Origin: an uncultured Burkholderiales bacterium
GTDB lineage: Bacteria > Pseudomonadota > Gammaproteobacteria > Burkholderiales > Thiobacillaceae
Reading direction: 5' to 3'
Assembly (NCBI GenBank): GCA_938038385.1
Contig: CALHRD010000136.1
Coordinates: forward strand, 1-46,771
DNA: 46,771 nt
The notes beneath the pieces were generated by a model, which worked only from the letters and a program-made list of their open reading frames with translations, ran no database searches and was not told the origin of the DNA. Below are positions 21,666 through 31,888 of this stretch, piece by piece. Position numbers and translations under genes: made by a program. Position 1 is the first letter of the stretch. The number at the start of each line of letters is the position of its first letter.

Positions 21666-21838
21666 CCTGTTGGTTTCGAGGGATCGACCTGCTGGCTGCG
21701 CAGCAAATCGATCAACTCATCCGCGATGGGGCCCAGGTCTTCTCTTTGCCGTTCCAAACCGGCCAACAACTGGGCCAGATCTCCCTTCAGCAAAGAGGGG
21801 GGATCTGGGTCATGTCTGGACGATCCCGACTTGCTCAT
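21653..21838 (-). CDS. Small hypothetical protein, 61 aa
   Basis: The ATG at 21838 is preceded by a near-perfect AGGAGGG, the best Shine-Dalgarno in this part of the window, which argues that the frame is translated. The protein is hydrophilic: a Ser/Pro/Asp-rich N-terminus followed by an amphipathic helix ([30 protein letters not shown], residues 21-50, quoted here as a span) and a short tail. It runs against icd and overlaps its last 13 bases. I do not recognise a family. The helix with spaced leucines could form a dimer or bind a partner. Confidence 0.6.
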
Positions 21839-21896
21839 GGTGCCCTCCTGCACCAAGGTCTTGATAGACGTATAGCACAGGCGGGCGAATATGACA

Positions 21897-21919
21897 GTCC
21901 GGTCTAGCGTCCGGACCGG
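21897..21919. terminator. Overlapping alternative hairpins between the 61-aa gene and csp
   Basis: GTCCGG/CCGGAC (21897-21902 with 21911-21916) and CCGGTC/GACCGG (21899-21904 with 21914-21919) can form two mutually exclusive stems. They begin about eight bases past the cold-shock gene's stop on the minus strand. No U tract follows, so a classical intrinsic terminator is not supported. It may still stabilise the short csp mRNA. Confidence 0.3.
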
Positions 21920-21927
21920 TGAGAGGG

Positions 21928-22131
21928 TCAGATCGCCTGGATGTTGGCGGCCTGCTTGCCCTTCGGACCTTCAGCCACATCGAAGGAAACGCGTTGCCCT
22001 TCCTTGAGCGACTTGAAGCCCTTCATGTTGATGGCGGAAAAATGGGCAAACACGTCCTCACCACCGCCGTCCGGGGTGATGAAGCCGAAGCCCTTAGAGT
22101 CGTTGAACCATTTCACGGTACCAGTAGCCAT
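21928..22131 (-). CDS. Cold-shock domain protein (CspA family)
   Basis: A 67-residue single cold-shock domain. RNP1 is KGFGFITP and RNP2 is DVFAHFSAI, so single-stranded RNA/DNA binding is intact. It starts [17 protein letters not shown] and its length is standard. AAGGAG lies before the ATG. A consensus-like promoter begins about 85-110 bases upstream, giving a leader of about 75 bases, shorter than that of E. coli cspA. It is between icd and clpS, where cspD sits in many Gammaproteobacteria, but the sequence itself does not separate CspD from other paralogues. Confidence 0.95.
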   Translation of the reverse strand: MATGTVKWFNDSKGFGFITPDGGGEDVFAHFSAINMKGFKSLKEGQRVSFDVAEGPKGKQAANIQAI

Positions 22132-22214
22132 GCTGAAAACTCCTTACTTAAACAAATACAGGCACTGCTTGGCCACAAGCCCACACTGCGGTACGACTCG
22201 AACCAAACGTGCGC

Positions 22215-22243
22215 TTTTTACGCGCCTGACGGGTCAGCGTCAA
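22215..22243 (-). promoter_or_regulatory. Candidate sigma-70 promoter of the cold-shock gene
   Basis: On the minus strand TTGACG (22243-22238), a spacer of exactly 17 bases and TAAAAA (22220-22215) form a near-consensus sigma-70 promoter. Transcription would start near 22208, giving a csp leader of about 76 bases. A GGGTCAG/CTGACGGG-type symmetry lies in the spacer and may be coincidental. Confidence 0.5.
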
Positions 22244-22282
22244 CACGTCTTGAAAAAAAAAGTCGAGTCATCACAATAAGAC

Positions 22283-22618
22283 ATGTCCACAGACGAACCC
22301 GAAGTCATGGCAGTCAGGCATCTCGACGAACAGGTTGTCGAATCCGAACACGTCGTCTCCTCTCAGCCCCCGTTGTACAAGGTGCTGCTGCTCAACGACG
22401 ACTACACGCCGATGGAGTTCGTGGTCCATGTGTTACAGCGTTTTTTCGGGATGGACCGAGAACGCGCCACCGTTATCATGCTCAAAGTGCATAATGAGGG
22501 GGTGGGGTTGGCTGGGGTCTACCCGCGCGACATCGCCGAAACCAAGGTCTATCAGGTGCTGGATTTTGCCCGCAGCCATCAGCATCCCCTGCAATGCGTC
22601 ATGGAGGAAAACCGATGA
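22283..22618 (+). CDS. clpS: ATP-dependent Clp protease adaptor ClpS
   Basis: ClpS delivers N-degron substrates to ClpAP. The 111-residue protein has a flexible N-terminal extension of about 30 residues, then the core: [20 protein letters not shown] with the Asn-Asp-Asp that binds the substrate's N-terminal residue, and the later [21 protein letters not shown]. The stop overlaps the clpA start (ATGA), so adaptor and unfoldase are made together. The ribosome-binding site is weak. A CTTGAAA box lies about 28 bases upstream but lacks a matching -10 element. Confidence 0.96.
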   Translation: MSTDEPEVMAVRHLDEQVVESEHVVSSQPPLYKVLLLNDDYTPMEFVVHVLQRFFGMDRERATVIMLKVHNEGVGLAGVYPRDIAETKVYQVLDFARSHQHPLQCVMEENR

Positions 22619-24879
22619 TTGCCCAGGAGTTGGAAGTCAGCCTGCACATGGCGTTCATGGAGGCACGCCAGAAGCGCCATGAGTTCATCACGGTGGAACA
22701 CCTCCTGCTGGCCATGCTCGACAATCCGTCCGCGGCGGACGTGCTCAGGGCCTGCGCGGCCAATGTCGATGAACTGCGGCACAAGCTCAATGACTTCATC
22801 GACAAGCACACGCCCAAGGTCGTCGGAGAGGGTGAAGCCGACACCCAGCCGACGCTCGGTTTTCAGCGCGTGATCCAGCGCGCCATCCTGCATGTGCAGT
22901 CCTCCGGCAAGAAGGAGGTCACGGGCGCCAACGTCCTGGTGGCGATTTTCGGCGAAAAGGATTCCCATGCCCTGCACTTCCTGACCCAGCAGGGCATCAC
23001 CCGTCTGGATGTGGTCAACTACATCTCCCACGGCATCACCAAGGCGCCGCAGGAGAACGCTTCCTCAGGGCGTGCCGAAGCGGCCGGTCAGGAGCAGGAA
23101 GGTGATGCAGGCAACGCCTCGGCCCTCGAATCCTATGCTGTGAACCTCAATGCCCAGGCCCTGTCCGGCCGCATCGACCCGCTCATCGGCCGCGAGCGGG
23201 AACTGGAGCGGGTCATTCAGACGCTGTGCCGTCGCCGCAAGAACAACCCCCTGCTGGTCGGTGAAGCCGGGGTGGGCAAGACCGCCATCGCCGAGGGGCT
23301 GGCGCGTCGTGTGGTCGAGGGTGATGTCCCGGAGATCCTCGCGGGTGCGACCGTCTATGCCTTGGACATGGGCGCCCTGCTCGCGGGCACGAAATACCGG
23401 GGTGATTTCGAACAGCGCCTCAAGGCGGTGCTCAAGCAGCTGGCCGGCAATGCCAAGGCCATCCTGTTCATCGACGAGATCCATACCCTGATCGGCGCGG
23501 GTGCTGCGTCGGGCGGGACCCTGGATGCCTCGAACCTGTTGAAACCCGCCCTGTCGAGCGGCCAACTCCGGTGCATAGGCGCCACCACCTACAACGAATA
23601 CCGTGGCGTGTTCGAGAAAGACCATGCGCTGTCGCGCCGCTTCCAGAAGATCGATGTGGTGGAGCCCAGCGTGGAGGAGACGGTGGCCATCCTGCGCGGG
23701 CTGAAATCCCGTTTCGAGGCGCATCACGGCGTACGCTACACCCAGTCTGCCCTCTCCACGGCGGCGGAGCTCTCGGCGCGCTTCATCAACGACCGCCATC
23801 TGCCGGACAAGGCCATCGACGTCATCGACGAGGCCGGCGCCGCGCAGCGCATCCAGCCCAAGTCCAAGCAGAAGAAGGTGATCACCAACAAGGAGATCGA
23901 GGACATCGTCGCCAAGATCGCCCGCATTCCTGCCAAGACCGTGGCGGTGGACGAGCGCAATGCCCTCAGGAATCTCGATCGCGATCTCAAGGCGGTAGTG
24001 TTCGGTCAGGATAAGGCCATCGATGCCCTGACAGCCGCGATCAAGATGTCCCGCTCGGGTCTGGGCAATCCGCAGAAGCCCATCGGCAGCTTCCTGTTTT
24101 CCGGCCCCACCGGCGTGGGCAAGACCGAGGTTGCCCGGCAACTGGCCTACACGCTGGGTGTGGAGCTCATCCGCTTCGACATGTCGGAGTACATGGAGCG
24201 GCACGCCGTGTCACGCCTGATCGGCGCGCCGCCGGGCTATGTCGGCTTCGAGCAGGGCGGGCTCCTCACCGAGGCCATCACCAAGAATCCCTACGCAGTG
24301 CTGCTGCTCGACGAGATCGAGAAGGCCCACCCGGACATCTTCAACATCCTGCTGCAAGTCATGGACCACGGCACGCTGACTGACAACAACGGACGCAAGG
24401 CGGATTTCCGCAACGTGGTCATCATCATGACGACCAACGCCGGTGCCGAAACGCTGAACAAGTCCGGCATCGGCTTCACCGTGGCGGAACGCAGGGGTGA
24501 CGAGATGGCGGAGATCAAACGACTGTTCAGTCCGGAATTCCGCAACCGTCTCGATGCCACGATCTCCTTCGCCCCCCTGGATGAAGCCGTCATCCTGAAG
24601 GTGGTCGACAAGTTCCTCATGCAGCTGGAGGATCAGCTCCAGGCCAGGAAGGTGGAGGCCCACTTCACGGATGCCCTGCGGGCCTTCCTGGCCAGAGAAG
24701 GGTTTGACCCCCTCATGGGCGCTCGCCCCATGGCGCGCCTGATCCAGGACACCATCCGCAAGGCTTTGGCTGACGAACTCCTGTTCGGCCGGCTCACCGA
24801 CGGCGGCGAGGTCACGGTCGACGTGGACGAAAACGGCAAGATCCGGCTCAGTTTCGACGAGGAACTGCAGCCGGCCTAG
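22615..24879 (+). CDS. clpA: ATP-dependent Clp protease ATP-binding subunit ClpA
   Basis: ClpA unfolds proteins and feeds them into ClpP. The 754-residue protein has the N domain that binds ClpS (residues 1-150), then a first AAA+ module with Walker A GEAGVGKT, and a second with GPTGVGKT. The ClpP-docking loop has IGF in place of the E. coli IGL ([10 protein letters not shown]). The middle domain is short, which separates ClpA from ClpB. The start is the ATG overlapping the clpS stop; an upstream frame extension has no support. It ends nine bases from the convergent tatD gene with no visible terminator. Confidence 0.97.
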   Translation: MIAQELEVSLHMAFMEARQKRHEFITVEHLLLAMLDNPSAADVLRACAANVDELRHKLNDFIDKHTPKVVGEGEADTQPTLGFQRVIQRAILHVQSSGKKEVTGANVLVAIFGEKDSHALHFLTQQGITRLDVVNYISHGITKAPQENASSGRAEAAGQEQEGDAGNASALESYAVNLNAQALSGRIDPLIGRERELERVIQTLCRRRKNNPLLVGEAGVGKTAIAEGLARRVVEGDVPEILAGATVYALDMGALLAGTKYRGDFEQRLKAVLKQLAGNAKAILFIDEIHTLIGAGAASGGTLDASNLLKPALSSGQLRCIGATTYNEYRGVFEKDHALSRRFQKIDVVEPSVEETVAILRGLKSRFEAHHGVRYTQSALSTAAELSARFINDRHLPDKAIDVIDEAGAAQRIQPKSKQKKVITNKEIEDIVAKIARIPAKTVAVDERNALRNLDRDLKAVVFGQDKAIDALTAAIKMSRSGLGNPQKPIGSFLFSGPTGVGKTEVARQLAYTLGVELIRFDMSEYMERHAVSRLIGAPPGYVGFEQGGLLTEAITKNPYAVLLLDEIEKAHPDIFNILLQVMDHGTLTDNNGRKADFRNVVIIMTTNAGAETLNKSGIGFTVAERRGDEMAEIKRLFSPEFRNRLDATISFAPLDEAVILKVVDKFLMQLEDQLQARKVEAHFTDALRAFLAREGFDPLMGARPMARLIQDTIRKALADELLFGRLTDGGEVTVDVDENGKIRLSFDEELQPA

Positions 24880-24888
24880 GCGGCGTCG

Positions 24889-25665
24889 TCAGGATAGTGC
24901 GGGAAAGAGCCGGAAGAAATTTTCCCGGCTCGCCGCGGCCACCGTCTCGAAGCCAACCCCCCGCACGCGCGCAATCTCCTCTGCCACGTGCAGCACGTAT
25001 GCGGGCTCATTGCGCTTGCCGCGGTGAGGCACCGGGGCCAGATAGGGGGCATCCGTCTCCACCAACAGACGATCGAGGGGTATCGCCCTGGCCACCTCAC
25101 GCAGTGCGGCAGCATTCTTGAAGGTGACGATACCCGAGAAGGAGATGTAGAAGCCCATGGCCATCGCCCGTTCGGCCACGGCCAGGGTTTCGGTGAAACA
25201 GTGCATCACCCCGCCCGTCTCTTGTGCGCCCTCCTCCGCCATGATGCCCAGGGTATCCTCAGCGGCATTGCGGGTGTGGATGATGAGCGGCTTGTGCGCG
25301 GCACGCGCCGCACGGATGTGGATACGAAAACGCTGCCGCTGCCAGGCCACCGCCTCGCGCGGGCTGCGGTAGTAATCCAGACCGGTCTCGCCGATGGCGA
25401 CGATCTTGGGGTGATCCGCCAGGCGTACCAACTCCTCCACATCGGGCTCCCGCGCATCCTCATGATCTGGGTGCACGCCCACTGAGGCATAGAGATTGGC
25501 ATGGCCCTCCGCCAGGGCCAGGACACCGGGAAAGCGCTCAAGGCTGACGGATACGCACAGGGCATGACTCACACCGTTGCGGGCCATGTTCTGCAACAAG
25601 GGGACGACTCCCTCCGTGTAATCCGGGAAGTCGATGTGACAGTGGGAGTCCACGAGCAGGGACAT
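24889..25665 (-). CDS. ycfH: TatD family metal-dependent hydrolase (YcfH type)
   Basis: A 258-residue TIM-barrel hydrolase. Metal ligands are in VDSHCHID (start), GETGLDYY (Glu), PLIIHTRNAAED (His), VMHCFTE (His) and LVETDAPYL (Asp). TatD proteins are 3'-5' exonucleases or DNases in the cases studied; this one's substrate is not known. Its position downstream of pilZ and holB is that of ycfH in E. coli. The ATG at 25665 has AAAGG upstream. It is probably the last gene of the fab-to-holB run. Confidence 0.93.
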   Translation of the reverse strand: MSLLVDSHCHIDFPDYTEGVVPLLQNMARNGVSHALCVSVSLERFPGVLALAEGHANLYASVGVHPDHEDAREPDVEELVRLADHPKIVAIGETGLDYYRSPREAVAWQRQRFRIHIRAARAAHKPLIIHTRNAAEDTLGIMAEEGAQETGGVMHCFTETLAVAERAMAMGFYISFSGIVTFKNAAALREVARAIPLDRLLVETDAPYLAPVPHRGKRNEPAYVLHVAEEIARVRGVGFETVAAASRENFFRLFPALS

Positions 25666-25705
25666 GCACTACCTTTCAGGCCGCGAAACGAGGACTGACG
25701 GTGAC

Positions 25706-26077
25706 TCAGATCGTATGGGTCGGCCGGTTGGACTTCATGGCGTTGCCGAGAATGCTTTCGATCTTGTTGCGTGCCGCCCGGCCGCTGTCGCTGTCCTCGA
25801 ACTGGACGCCAATCCCCTGCTGCCGATTGCCCTGCGCGCCCGCTGGTGTGATCCACACCACCTTGCCGGAGAGCGACAGCTTGCCGGGTTCGTCCATCAG
25901 GGAGAGCAGCATGAAGACCTGGTCGCCCATCTGGTAGGTGCGGTTGGTGGGAATGAACAAGCCGCCCCCCTTCACGTAGGGCATATAGGCCGCATAGAGG
26001 GCACTGCGTTCCCTGATGGTCAGGGACAGCACACCGGGCCGGGCCGGGTGTCTGGCCACCTTGCCGTCTTCACTCAT
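25706..26077 (-). CDS. pilZ: PilZ domain protein, type IV pilus assembly PilZ
   Basis: A 123-residue PilZ-fold protein. The ATG at 26077 overlaps the holB stop (ATGA). The sequence runs GVLSLTIRERSALYAAYMPYVKGGGLFIPT. As in the original PilZ of Pseudomonas and Xanthomonas, the RxxxR and D/NxSxxG c-di-GMP motifs are missing, so it probably does not bind c-di-GMP. In those species PilZ is needed for type IV pilus formation through PilB and FimX. The holB-pilZ-tatD order is the one known from pseudomonads and xanthomonads, which supports the assignment. Confidence 0.92.
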   Translation of the reverse strand: MSEDGKVARHPARPGVLSLTIRERSALYAAYMPYVKGGGLFIPTNRTYQMGDQVFMLLSLMDEPGKLSLSGKVVWITPAGAQGNRQQGIGVQFEDSDSGRAARNKIESILGNAMKSNRPTHTI

Positions 26078-27057
26078 GGCCTGTCCTCCATGGAAGCGTA
26101 TCGCAGCAGCCACGATTCTAGCAGCAGCTGGGCATTGAGCGGATGCTGCAGATGGCGTCCGGCGCCGAGCAGCTCATGATAAAGGTCCCACAGGCGCACC
26201 GGATCAGCGGCCACGGCCCGTGCCCGCAGTTCCGCGGCGTATTGTGGGAAATAGCGCACGGCGGTGCCGGCGTGGCAGGCGATCAAATCGCAGGTCCAGC
26301 GCAACAGCCAACCCCAGGCCTCAGCCACGGCATGCTGCATGGCGTGGGCCAGTTCACACCAGTCCTGCAGATCGGGTCTCGCCAGTGCCTCGAGCAGACG
26401 CTCTCTTTGCACCATCCGCTCCGTATCGGCATATTCGAGCGCGAGCAGAGGGGCGCCCCCCGCTTCCAGCAACAGGCCCTCGGCATCGGGGAGCGGGTGT
26501 TCAGCCAGCCAGGCCATGGCAACCTGCCTATCGGGTCTGGGCACCGCCAGCTTCTGGCAGCGGGATAGCACCGTGGGCAACAACCTGCGCGGCTGGTGAC
26601 TCACCAGGATGAGCATGACCCGTGGCGGGGGTTCCTCCAGGGTCTTCAGCAAGGCATTGGCGGCGGCCGTGTTCATCGCCTCCGCCGGCTGGATCAGCAC
26701 GACCCGCCAGCCGCCCTGATGGGACGACAAGGCCAGCATGTCCGTGGCCTCCCGGATATCGTCCACGGCGATGAGCCGCCTGCTGCGTTTGGGTTTGTCG
26801 GTCTCAGCATCGTCAGCCCGGGGTTCCACGATGCGTAGGTCCGGGTGTCCACCCTGGTCCAGCCAGTTACAGGACGAACACTGACCGCAGGCACTGCTGC
26901 CGTGCGGATGCTCGCACAGCAACCATTCGGCCAGGGCCAGGGCCAGCTGACGTTTGCCCACGCCGGCCATGCCGTGCAGCAGCAGGGCATGGGGCAGATG
27001 CTCACGCTCGCGCGTGAGCCGATCCCACAGGGGGCGATTCCAGGGGTGGACCTTCAC
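26074..27057 (-). CDS. holB: DNA polymerase III subunit delta'
   Basis: Delta' is the fixed wrench of the clamp-loader complex. The 327-residue protein has the AAA+ fold with a P-loop-like [14 protein letters not shown] and the zinc-binding cysteines C-x9-C-x2-C-x2-C ([16 protein letters not shown]). Further marks are the arginine-finger region VLSRCQKL and the [12 protein letters not shown]-terminal collar. The segment [16 protein letters not shown] is a variable insertion. It overlaps tmk (ATGA) upstream and pilZ downstream. Confidence 0.95.
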   Translation of the reverse strand: MKVHPWNRPLWDRLTREREHLPHALLLHGMAGVGKRQLALALAEWLLCEHPHGSSACGQCSSCNWLDQGGHPDLRIVEPRADDAETDKPKRSRRLIAVDDIREATDMLALSSHQGGWRVVLIQPAEAMNTAAANALLKTLEEPPPRVMLILVSHQPRRLLPTVLSRCQKLAVPRPDRQVAMAWLAEHPLPDAEGLLLEAGGAPLLALEYADTERMVQRERLLEALARPDLQDWCELAHAMQHAVAEAWGWLLRWTCDLIACHAGTAVRYFPQYAAELRARAVAADPVRLWDLYHELLGAGRHLQHPLNAQLLLESWLLRYASMEDRP

Positions 27058-27665
27058 AGCAAAGGCTCCAGCAGGGTGAGCAGCTGCCTGCGTACGTGCT
27101 CCACGGACTGGTTGGCATCGATCACCTTGATGCGCTGCGGATACCGGCTGGCGCGGCGCAGATAGGCCTGTCGCACCCGTTCGTGGAAGTCGGCACGCTC
27201 CTGCTCGAAGCGGTCCGGGTCACGCACTGCGCTGCGTCTTGCCTCGGCCACCTCTCTCGTGACATCGAACAGCAGGGTCAGATCGGGCTGCAATCCGGCC
27301 TGCACCCAGGATTCCAGCGTCTCCACACGGGCCTCCGGCATGCCACGGCCACCACACTGATAAGCGAAGCTGGCATCGGTGAAGCGATCCGAGATGACCA
27401 CCTCACCCGCTTCCAGGGCTGGCTGGATCACCCGAGCCAGGTGTTCCCGCCTGGCGGCGAAGATCAGCAACGCCTCCGTTTCGGCATGCATGGGCGAGTT
27501 GAGCAGCAGGTCGCGCAGTCGCTCGCCCAGTGGCGTGCCGCCGGGTTCGCGGGTGGCGCGCACCGTCCGGCCATGTGCGCGAAACTGCTCGCTCAACCAT
27601 TCCAGGTGGGTGCTCTTGCCGGCGCCGTCGACACCTTCAAGGGTGATGAACAACCCCCTGTTCAT
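27054..27665 (-). CDS. tmk: Thymidylate kinase
   Basis: Phosphorylates dTMP to dTDP. The 203-residue protein has the P-loop GVDGAGKST (residues 11-19), the DR(F/Y) motif in [13 protein letters not shown] and the [11 protein letters not shown] substrate loop. The lid region holds [15 protein letters not shown], a type II arrangement as in E. coli. Start and stop overlap mltG and holB by four bases each, so mltG-tmk-holB is strictly coupled. Confidence 0.97.
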   Translation of the reverse strand: MNRGLFITLEGVDGAGKSTHLEWLSEQFRAHGRTVRATREPGGTPLGERLRDLLLNSPMHAETEALLIFAARREHLARVIQPALEAGEVVISDRFTDASFAYQCGGRGMPEARVETLESWVQAGLQPDLTLLFDVTREVAEARRSAVRDPDRFEQERADFHERVRQAYLRRASRYPQRIKVIDANQSVEHVRRQLLTLLEPLL

Positions 27666-28651
27666 GGTCTGTTCCTTTGATAGCGGGCAACCGCACGGTT
27701 GTGCTCATCCAGCGTGTCGGAGAATTGGTGACGACCATCACCCTTGGATACGAAGTACAGCGCACGGCTCGCTTCGGGATTGATCGCCGCGCGGATGGAG
27801 GCCGCACCGGGCAGGGCGATGGGGGTCGGCGGCAGTCCGGCACGGGTATAGGTATTGTAGGGTGTATCCGTGAGCAGGTCGGCCTTGCGCAAGTTGCCAT
27901 CGAAGCGCTCGCCCATCCCATAAATCACCGTGGGATCGGTCTGCAGCCGCATGCCGAGCCGAAGGCGATTCAGAAAGACGGCCGCGATGAGCGAACGCTC
28001 CTCCGGCGCACCCGTTTCCTTTTCGATGATGGAGGCCATGATCAGGATCTCATAGGGTGACTTGTAGGGCAGGCCCGGCGGACGATCCCGCCAGGCCTCG
28101 TGCAATAGCTGCTGCATGTGATGATGCGCCCTGAGGAGCACTGCCCTGTCCGAACTGCCCTGATCGAAATAGTAGGTATCCGGAAAGAACAGCCCCTCGG
28201 GATGAGCCGCGTCGATGCCCAGGGCTGCCAGCAGCTCTTGATCGCTCATGCCTTTGGTGTCGTTGCGCAACCCTGGGTGTCGATCCAGTGCCTCGCGCAT
28301 CTGACGGAATGTCCAGCCCTCGATAATGGTTATCCTGCCCAGCAGGGTCTCCCCCTGGGTCAGTTTGCGCAACAGCTCCCAGGGAGAAGCCGACGCCTCG
28401 AACAGGTAGCCGCCCGCCTTGATCTGTCCGGCCTTGCCGGTCAGCCTACCCAAGACGCTGAAGGCGAAGGGATGCTCGATGATCCCGTGCCGCTGTAATT
28501 GTGCGGCCACATCCTTGAGGGCGGTGCCCCGTTCCACGTGCAACTCGACCGGGTAGGGACCGGGGCCCGTCGCGGTGGTGGCATACCAGACGAACCAGCC
28601 TGCCACGGCGATGATGAGCAGCACAGGCCAAGCGAACAACGCCCTAGGCAT
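27662..28651 (-). CDS. mltG: Endolytic murein transglycosylase MltG
   Basis: MltG cuts nascent peptidoglycan strands at the inner membrane and sets glycan length. The 329-residue protein has one N-terminal membrane helix (residues 5-25), a LysM-like subdomain ([20 protein letters not shown]) and the YceG catalytic domain. The catalytic Glu is in [10 protein letters not shown], and [10 protein letters not shown] and [13 protein letters not shown] are family marks. It overlaps the pabC end by eight bases. Bundling with pabC, tmk and holB is the E. coli order. Confidence 0.96.
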   Translation of the reverse strand: MPRALFAWPVLLIIAVAGWFVWYATTATGPGPYPVELHVERGTALKDVAAQLQRHGIIEHPFAFSVLGRLTGKAGQIKAGGYLFEASASPWELLRKLTQGETLLGRITIIEGWTFRQMREALDRHPGLRNDTKGMSDQELLAALGIDAAHPEGLFFPDTYYFDQGSSDRAVLLRAHHHMQQLLHEAWRDRPPGLPYKSPYEILIMASIIEKETGAPEERSLIAAVFLNRLRLGMRLQTDPTVIYGMGERFDGNLRKADLLTDTPYNTYTRAGLPPTPIALPGAASIRAAINPEASRALYFVSKGDGRHQFSDTLDEHNRAVARYQRNRP

Positions 28652-29465
28652 TCAGCAAGGTCCGCAATTCGTCGCTCACACGCGGAGCATTCCATGTCCG
28701 CCCCCCAAGCCGGGCCACGCGCCAGATCTTGATCAGGCTGTTGGTCAACATCACTTCTTCTGCTTCCAGCAGTTCGTCGAGATGGATATCGGTCTCGTGC
28801 ACGAACAGCTTTAAGTCTGCGGCGATACCGATCAGAAGCTCACGGGCCACACCCGCGACGCCGCAGCGGTCCAGACGGGGGGTGAACAACGCATCATTCC
28901 GATAGATGAATACGTTGCTGCTGACACCGCAGATGACGCGGCCAGCCCCGTCCAGCAACAAGCCTTCATCGATGGTCGGATCGGCCCACTCCATCGCGGC
29001 GAGGACGTTCTCCAGACGATTCAGGTGTTTGATACCTGCCAGCCGGGGTTGTTCCGAGAGCCTGAGGTCGCACAGATGCAGATGGGCACCCCGTGCGGCC
29101 ACGGTTTCGATGTGCGCCGGCCAGGGCGAAGCGGTCAGCAGCCGGGTGGGCAGGCTCTGGCCGGCGGGTCCATAGCCGCGCACACCGGGCCCGCGCGTCA
29201 GAACCAGCTTGAGGACGCAATCGGCCGGCGTCGATGACAGCAGGCTGCCAAGGTCTCGCTCCCAGACCATCCTCGAAGGCATTGGTATCGCCAGCCGTTC
29301 GGCGTCGGCAGCAAGTTTGGCCATGTGCGCGGCCCACCACCTCGGCTTGCCGTCATGCACGTGGATGGTGCGAAATACACCGTCGCCGTACATCAAGCCC
29401 CGGTCGGAAGCCGGTATTCCGGCGTGCGGTTGCCCGTTCACCAGAGTCGGGAATCGGTGTGACAT
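28644..29465 (-). CDS. pabC: Aminodeoxychorismate lyase
   Basis: Converts 4-amino-4-deoxychorismate to p-aminobenzoate and pyruvate in folate synthesis. The 273-residue protein is a fold-type IV PLP enzyme. The PLP lysine is in AGIKHLNRLENVLA and the phosphate-binding residues are in GVSSNVFI and GVAGVARELL. The N-terminal SDRGLMYGDGVFRT is shared with branched-chain aminotransferases, but size and synteny (fabF-pabC-mltG) indicate PabC. The start has only a weak ribosome-binding site, after a 46-base gap from fabF. Confidence 0.94.
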   Translation of the reverse strand: MSHRFPTLVNGQPHAGIPASDRGLMYGDGVFRTIHVHDGKPRWWAAHMAKLAADAERLAIPMPSRMVWERDLGSLLSSTPADCVLKLVLTRGPGVRGYGPAGQSLPTRLLTASPWPAHIETVAARGAHLHLCDLRLSEQPRLAGIKHLNRLENVLAAMEWADPTIDEGLLLDGAGRVICGVSSNVFIYRNDALFTPRLDRCGVAGVARELLIGIAADLKLFVHETDIHLDELLEAEEVMLTNSLIKIWRVARLGGRTWNAPRVSDELRTLLNA

Positions 29466-29511
29466 GGGCAGGGCCCGCGCCAGCTGGGGCTGGGTCAGGG
29501 AATGACCAGAG

Positions 29512-30750
29512 TCAGACGCGGCGGAGGATCAGCGTTCCGTTCGTACCGCCAAAACCGAAGGAGTTGGACAGCGCGATGTCCACTTTGGCATCCCGTGCCG
29601 TGTTGGGCACATAGTCCAGATCGCACTCCGGATCGGGATCGCTCAGGTTGATGGTGGGGGGGATGGCATTGCGCGCCAAAGCCAGGGCGGTGAACACCGC
29701 CTCGACACCGCCGGCCGCCCCCAGCAGGTGGCCGGTCATGGATTTGGTCGAACTGACCATGAGCTTGCGGGCATGATCACCGAAGGTGGTCTTGACCGCG
29801 CGTGTTTCGGCCAGGTCGCCGAGCTGGGTGGAGGTGCCGTGGGCGTTGATGTATCCGACCTGATCCGGGTTGATGCCGGCATCGCGCAGGGCCGCCTGCA
29901 TGCAGCGCGCGGCGCCTGCGCCATCCTCCGTCGGCGCGGTCATGTGATAGGCGTCGGCGCCCTTGCCATAGCCGATGACCTCACAATAGATGCGGGCGCC
30001 TCGGGCCTTGGCATGCTCGTACTCCTCCAGCACCATGACCCCGGCCCCCTCGCCGAGGACGAAGCCGTCGCGTCCCTTGTCCCACGGGCGACTGGCGCCG
30101 GCGGGGTCGTCGTTGCGGGTGGACAGGGCCCTTGCCGCACCGAACCCGCCGATGGCCAGCGGGCACACTGTGGACTCGGAACCACCCGCGATCATGACCT
30201 CCGCCTCTCCGCGTTCGATCAGTCGTGCCGACTCGCCGATGGCATGGGTGCCGGTCGTGCAGGCGGTGACCAGGGCCAGGTTCGGCCCCTGCAGGCCGAA
30301 GTGGATGGACAGGTGGCCGGCGATCATGTTGATGATCGAGGATGGGATGAAAAACGGTGAGATCTTGCGCGGCCCCTCGGCGAGAAATGTCTTGTGGGTC
30401 TCTTCGATCATGGGCAGGCCACCGATGCCTGAGCCGATGTTGACACCGATGCGCTCCCGGTTGGCGTCGTTCACCTCGATGCCGGAGTCCCTGAAGGCAT
30501 CGATACCCGCCGCCAGGCCGTAGTGGATGAAGACATCCATGCGGCGCGCCTCCTTGGCGGAGAGGTATTCGGACACGTCGAAGCCCTTCACCTCACCGGC
30601 GATCTGGGTGGCGAAGGCGGAGGCATCGAAACGGCTGATGCGAACGATGCCGCTCTTGCCCGCCATGAGGCTGGCCCACGCGGCATCCACCGTGTTACCG
30701 ATCGGGGAGATGACCCCCAGACCGGTGACGACCACTCTGCGCTTGGACAA
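29512..30750 (-). CDS. fabF: 3-oxoacyl-ACP synthase II
   Basis: Elongating condensing enzyme of fatty acid synthesis. The active-site triad is Cys in [14 protein letters not shown], His in [11 protein letters not shown] and His in [15 protein letters not shown]. The start is set at TTG 30750, because it gives [12 protein letters not shown], the exact N-terminus of E. coli FabF, and GGGAG lies eight bases upstream. A TTG at 30771 would add seven residues with no ribosome-binding site. Length 412 residues. It is 30 bases from acpP, which supplies its substrate carrier. Confidence 0.96.
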   Translation of the reverse strand: MSKRRVVVTGLGVISPIGNTVDAAWASLMAGKSGIVRISRFDASAFATQIAGEVKGFDVSEYLSAKEARRMDVFIHYGLAAGIDAFRDSGIEVNDANRERIGVNIGSGIGGLPMIEETHKTFLAEGPRKISPFFIPSSIINMIAGHLSIHFGLQGPNLALVTACTTGTHAIGESARLIERGEAEVMIAGGSESTVCPLAIGGFGAARALSTRNDDPAGASRPWDKGRDGFVLGEGAGVMVLEEYEHAKARGARIYCEVIGYGKGADAYHMTAPTEDGAGAARCMQAALRDAGINPDQVGYINAHGTSTQLGDLAETRAVKTTFGDHARKLMVSSTKSMTGHLLGAAGGVEAVFTALALARNAIPPTINLSDPDPECDLDYVPNTARDAKVDIALSNSFGFGGTNGTLILRRV

Positions 30751-30780
30751 GACAGAAACTCCCGTCGGCAAAACAGCGGC

Positions 30781-31020
30781 TCAGCTGCTCTGATGGGCGT
30801 TGATGTAATCGACGGCCTGTTGCACGGTGGTGATCTTCTCGGCCTCTTCGTCGGGAATTTCGCACTCGAACTCCTCCTCCAGGGCCATCACCAGCTCCAC
30901 CGTGTCGAGGGAATCGGCACCGAGATCGTCGACGAAGGAGGACTCCAGCTTGATGTCCGCCTCATTGACGCCCAACTGCTCGGCAACGATCTTCTTGACA
31001 CGCTGTTCGATATCGCTCAT
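30781..31020 (-). CDS. acpP: Acyl carrier protein
   Basis: A 79-residue acidic four-helix protein that carries growing acyl chains on phosphopantetheine attached to Ser37 in [10 protein letters not shown]. The sequence is of the standard bacterial fatty-acid type throughout. The ATG at 31020 follows AAGGGAGCAAGAGC, a good ribosome-binding site; the frame upstream is open but unrelated. A sigma-70-type promoter sits in the 121-base gap to fabG, consistent with the higher demand for ACP than for its neighbours. Confidence 0.98.
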   Translation of the reverse strand: MSDIEQRVKKIVAEQLGVNEADIKLESSFVDDLGADSLDTVELVMALEEEFECEIPDEEAEKITTVQQAVDYINAHQSS

Positions 31021-31112
31021 CTGCTCTTGCTCCCTTAAGGGTGGATGAAAGTCCGGTTGAAGTGGCCGCCGGTTAGGCCGTCGTATCCAACCGAAGCCTT
31101 GAAAACGGGTGG

Positions 31113-31141
31113 ATTCTAGCAAAATCCCCCCTATGGACCAA
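31113..31141 (-). promoter_or_regulatory. Candidate promoter of acpP-fabF
   Basis: On the minus strand TTGGTC (31141-31136), a 17-base spacer and TAGAAT (31118-31113) preceded by TGC form a strong extended -10 promoter. The -35 element abuts the stop codon of fabG. Transcription would start near 31106, giving acpP a leader of about 85 bases. acpP is transcribed from an extra internal promoter in E. coli as well, which fits. Confidence 0.6.
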
Positions 31142-31879
31142 TCAGTCCATGTACATGCCGCCGTTTACATGCAAGGTGGCGCCGGTGATGTAGCCGGCCG
31201 CATCCGAGGCGAGAAAGGCCACGGCATGGGCGATGTCCTCGGGTGTGCCCAGTCTGCCCAGGGGGATGCGCTCCAACAGTTTCTGGCGCTGCGCTTCGGG
31301 TAGCGCGCGTGTCATGTCGGTGTCGATGAAACCCGGTGCCACACAATTGACGGTGATGTTCCGGCTGCCGACCTCCTGGGCCAGGGACTTGGAGAAACCA
31401 ATCATCCCGGCCTTGGCGGCGGCATAGTTGGTCTGGCCTGCATTGCCGGAGACCCCGACCACCGATGCGATGCTGATGATGCGGCCGAAGCGCGCCTTCA
31501 TCATGGGCCTGAGCACGGCCCGGCTCAGGCGAAAGACGGAGCTGAGATTGGTCTCGATGATGTCAGACCATTCCGCGTCCTTCATGCGCATGAGCAGGTT
31601 GTCGCGCGTGATACCCGCGTTGTTGACCAGGATATCGATACGCCCATGGCGAGCGACCAGTCCCTCGACGACCGCCTCCAGTTGGGCGGCATCGGTGACG
31701 TCCAGCATCACCCCCTCGCCCTTGAGGCCTGCCGCGGCCAGGCCGTCTGCGATGTCCGCCCCGCCCCGCTCGCTGGTGGCCGTACCGATGACCATGGCAC
31801 CCCGACGAGCGAGTTCATGCAGGATGGCGCGGCCGATCCCTCGACTGGCGCCGGTAACCAATGCAACCCTGTCTTCCAT
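31142..31879 (-). CDS. fabG: 3-oxoacyl-ACP reductase
   Basis: NADPH-dependent ketoreductase of fatty acid synthesis. The 245-residue SDR protein has the [11 protein letters not shown] cofactor loop, NNAG, and the Ser-Tyr-Lys triad with [10 protein letters not shown]. The C-terminal [12 protein letters not shown] and [21 protein letters not shown] are FabG marks. The ATG at 31879 is preceded by GAGGAG. It follows fabD by nine bases, in the standard fabD-fabG-acpP-fabF order. Confidence 0.98.
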   Translation of the reverse strand: MEDRVALVTGASRGIGRAILHELARRGAMVIGTATSERGGADIADGLAAAGLKGEGVMLDVTDAAQLEAVVEGLVARHGRIDILVNNAGITRDNLLMRMKDAEWSDIIETNLSSVFRLSRAVLRPMMKARFGRIISIASVVGVSGNAGQTNYAAAKAGMIGFSKSLAQEVGSRNITVNCVAPGFIDTDMTRALPEAQRQKLLERIPLGRLGTPEDIAHAVAFLASDAAGYITGATLHVNGGMYMD

Positions 31880-31888
31880 GCCCGCTCC

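Noticed and set aside
22249-22282. Sigma-32 promoter of clpS-clpA from CTTGAAA
   Set aside because: The -35 box fits, but no CCCATNT-like element is found at 11-16 bases, and the start would be inside or next to the clpS ATG.
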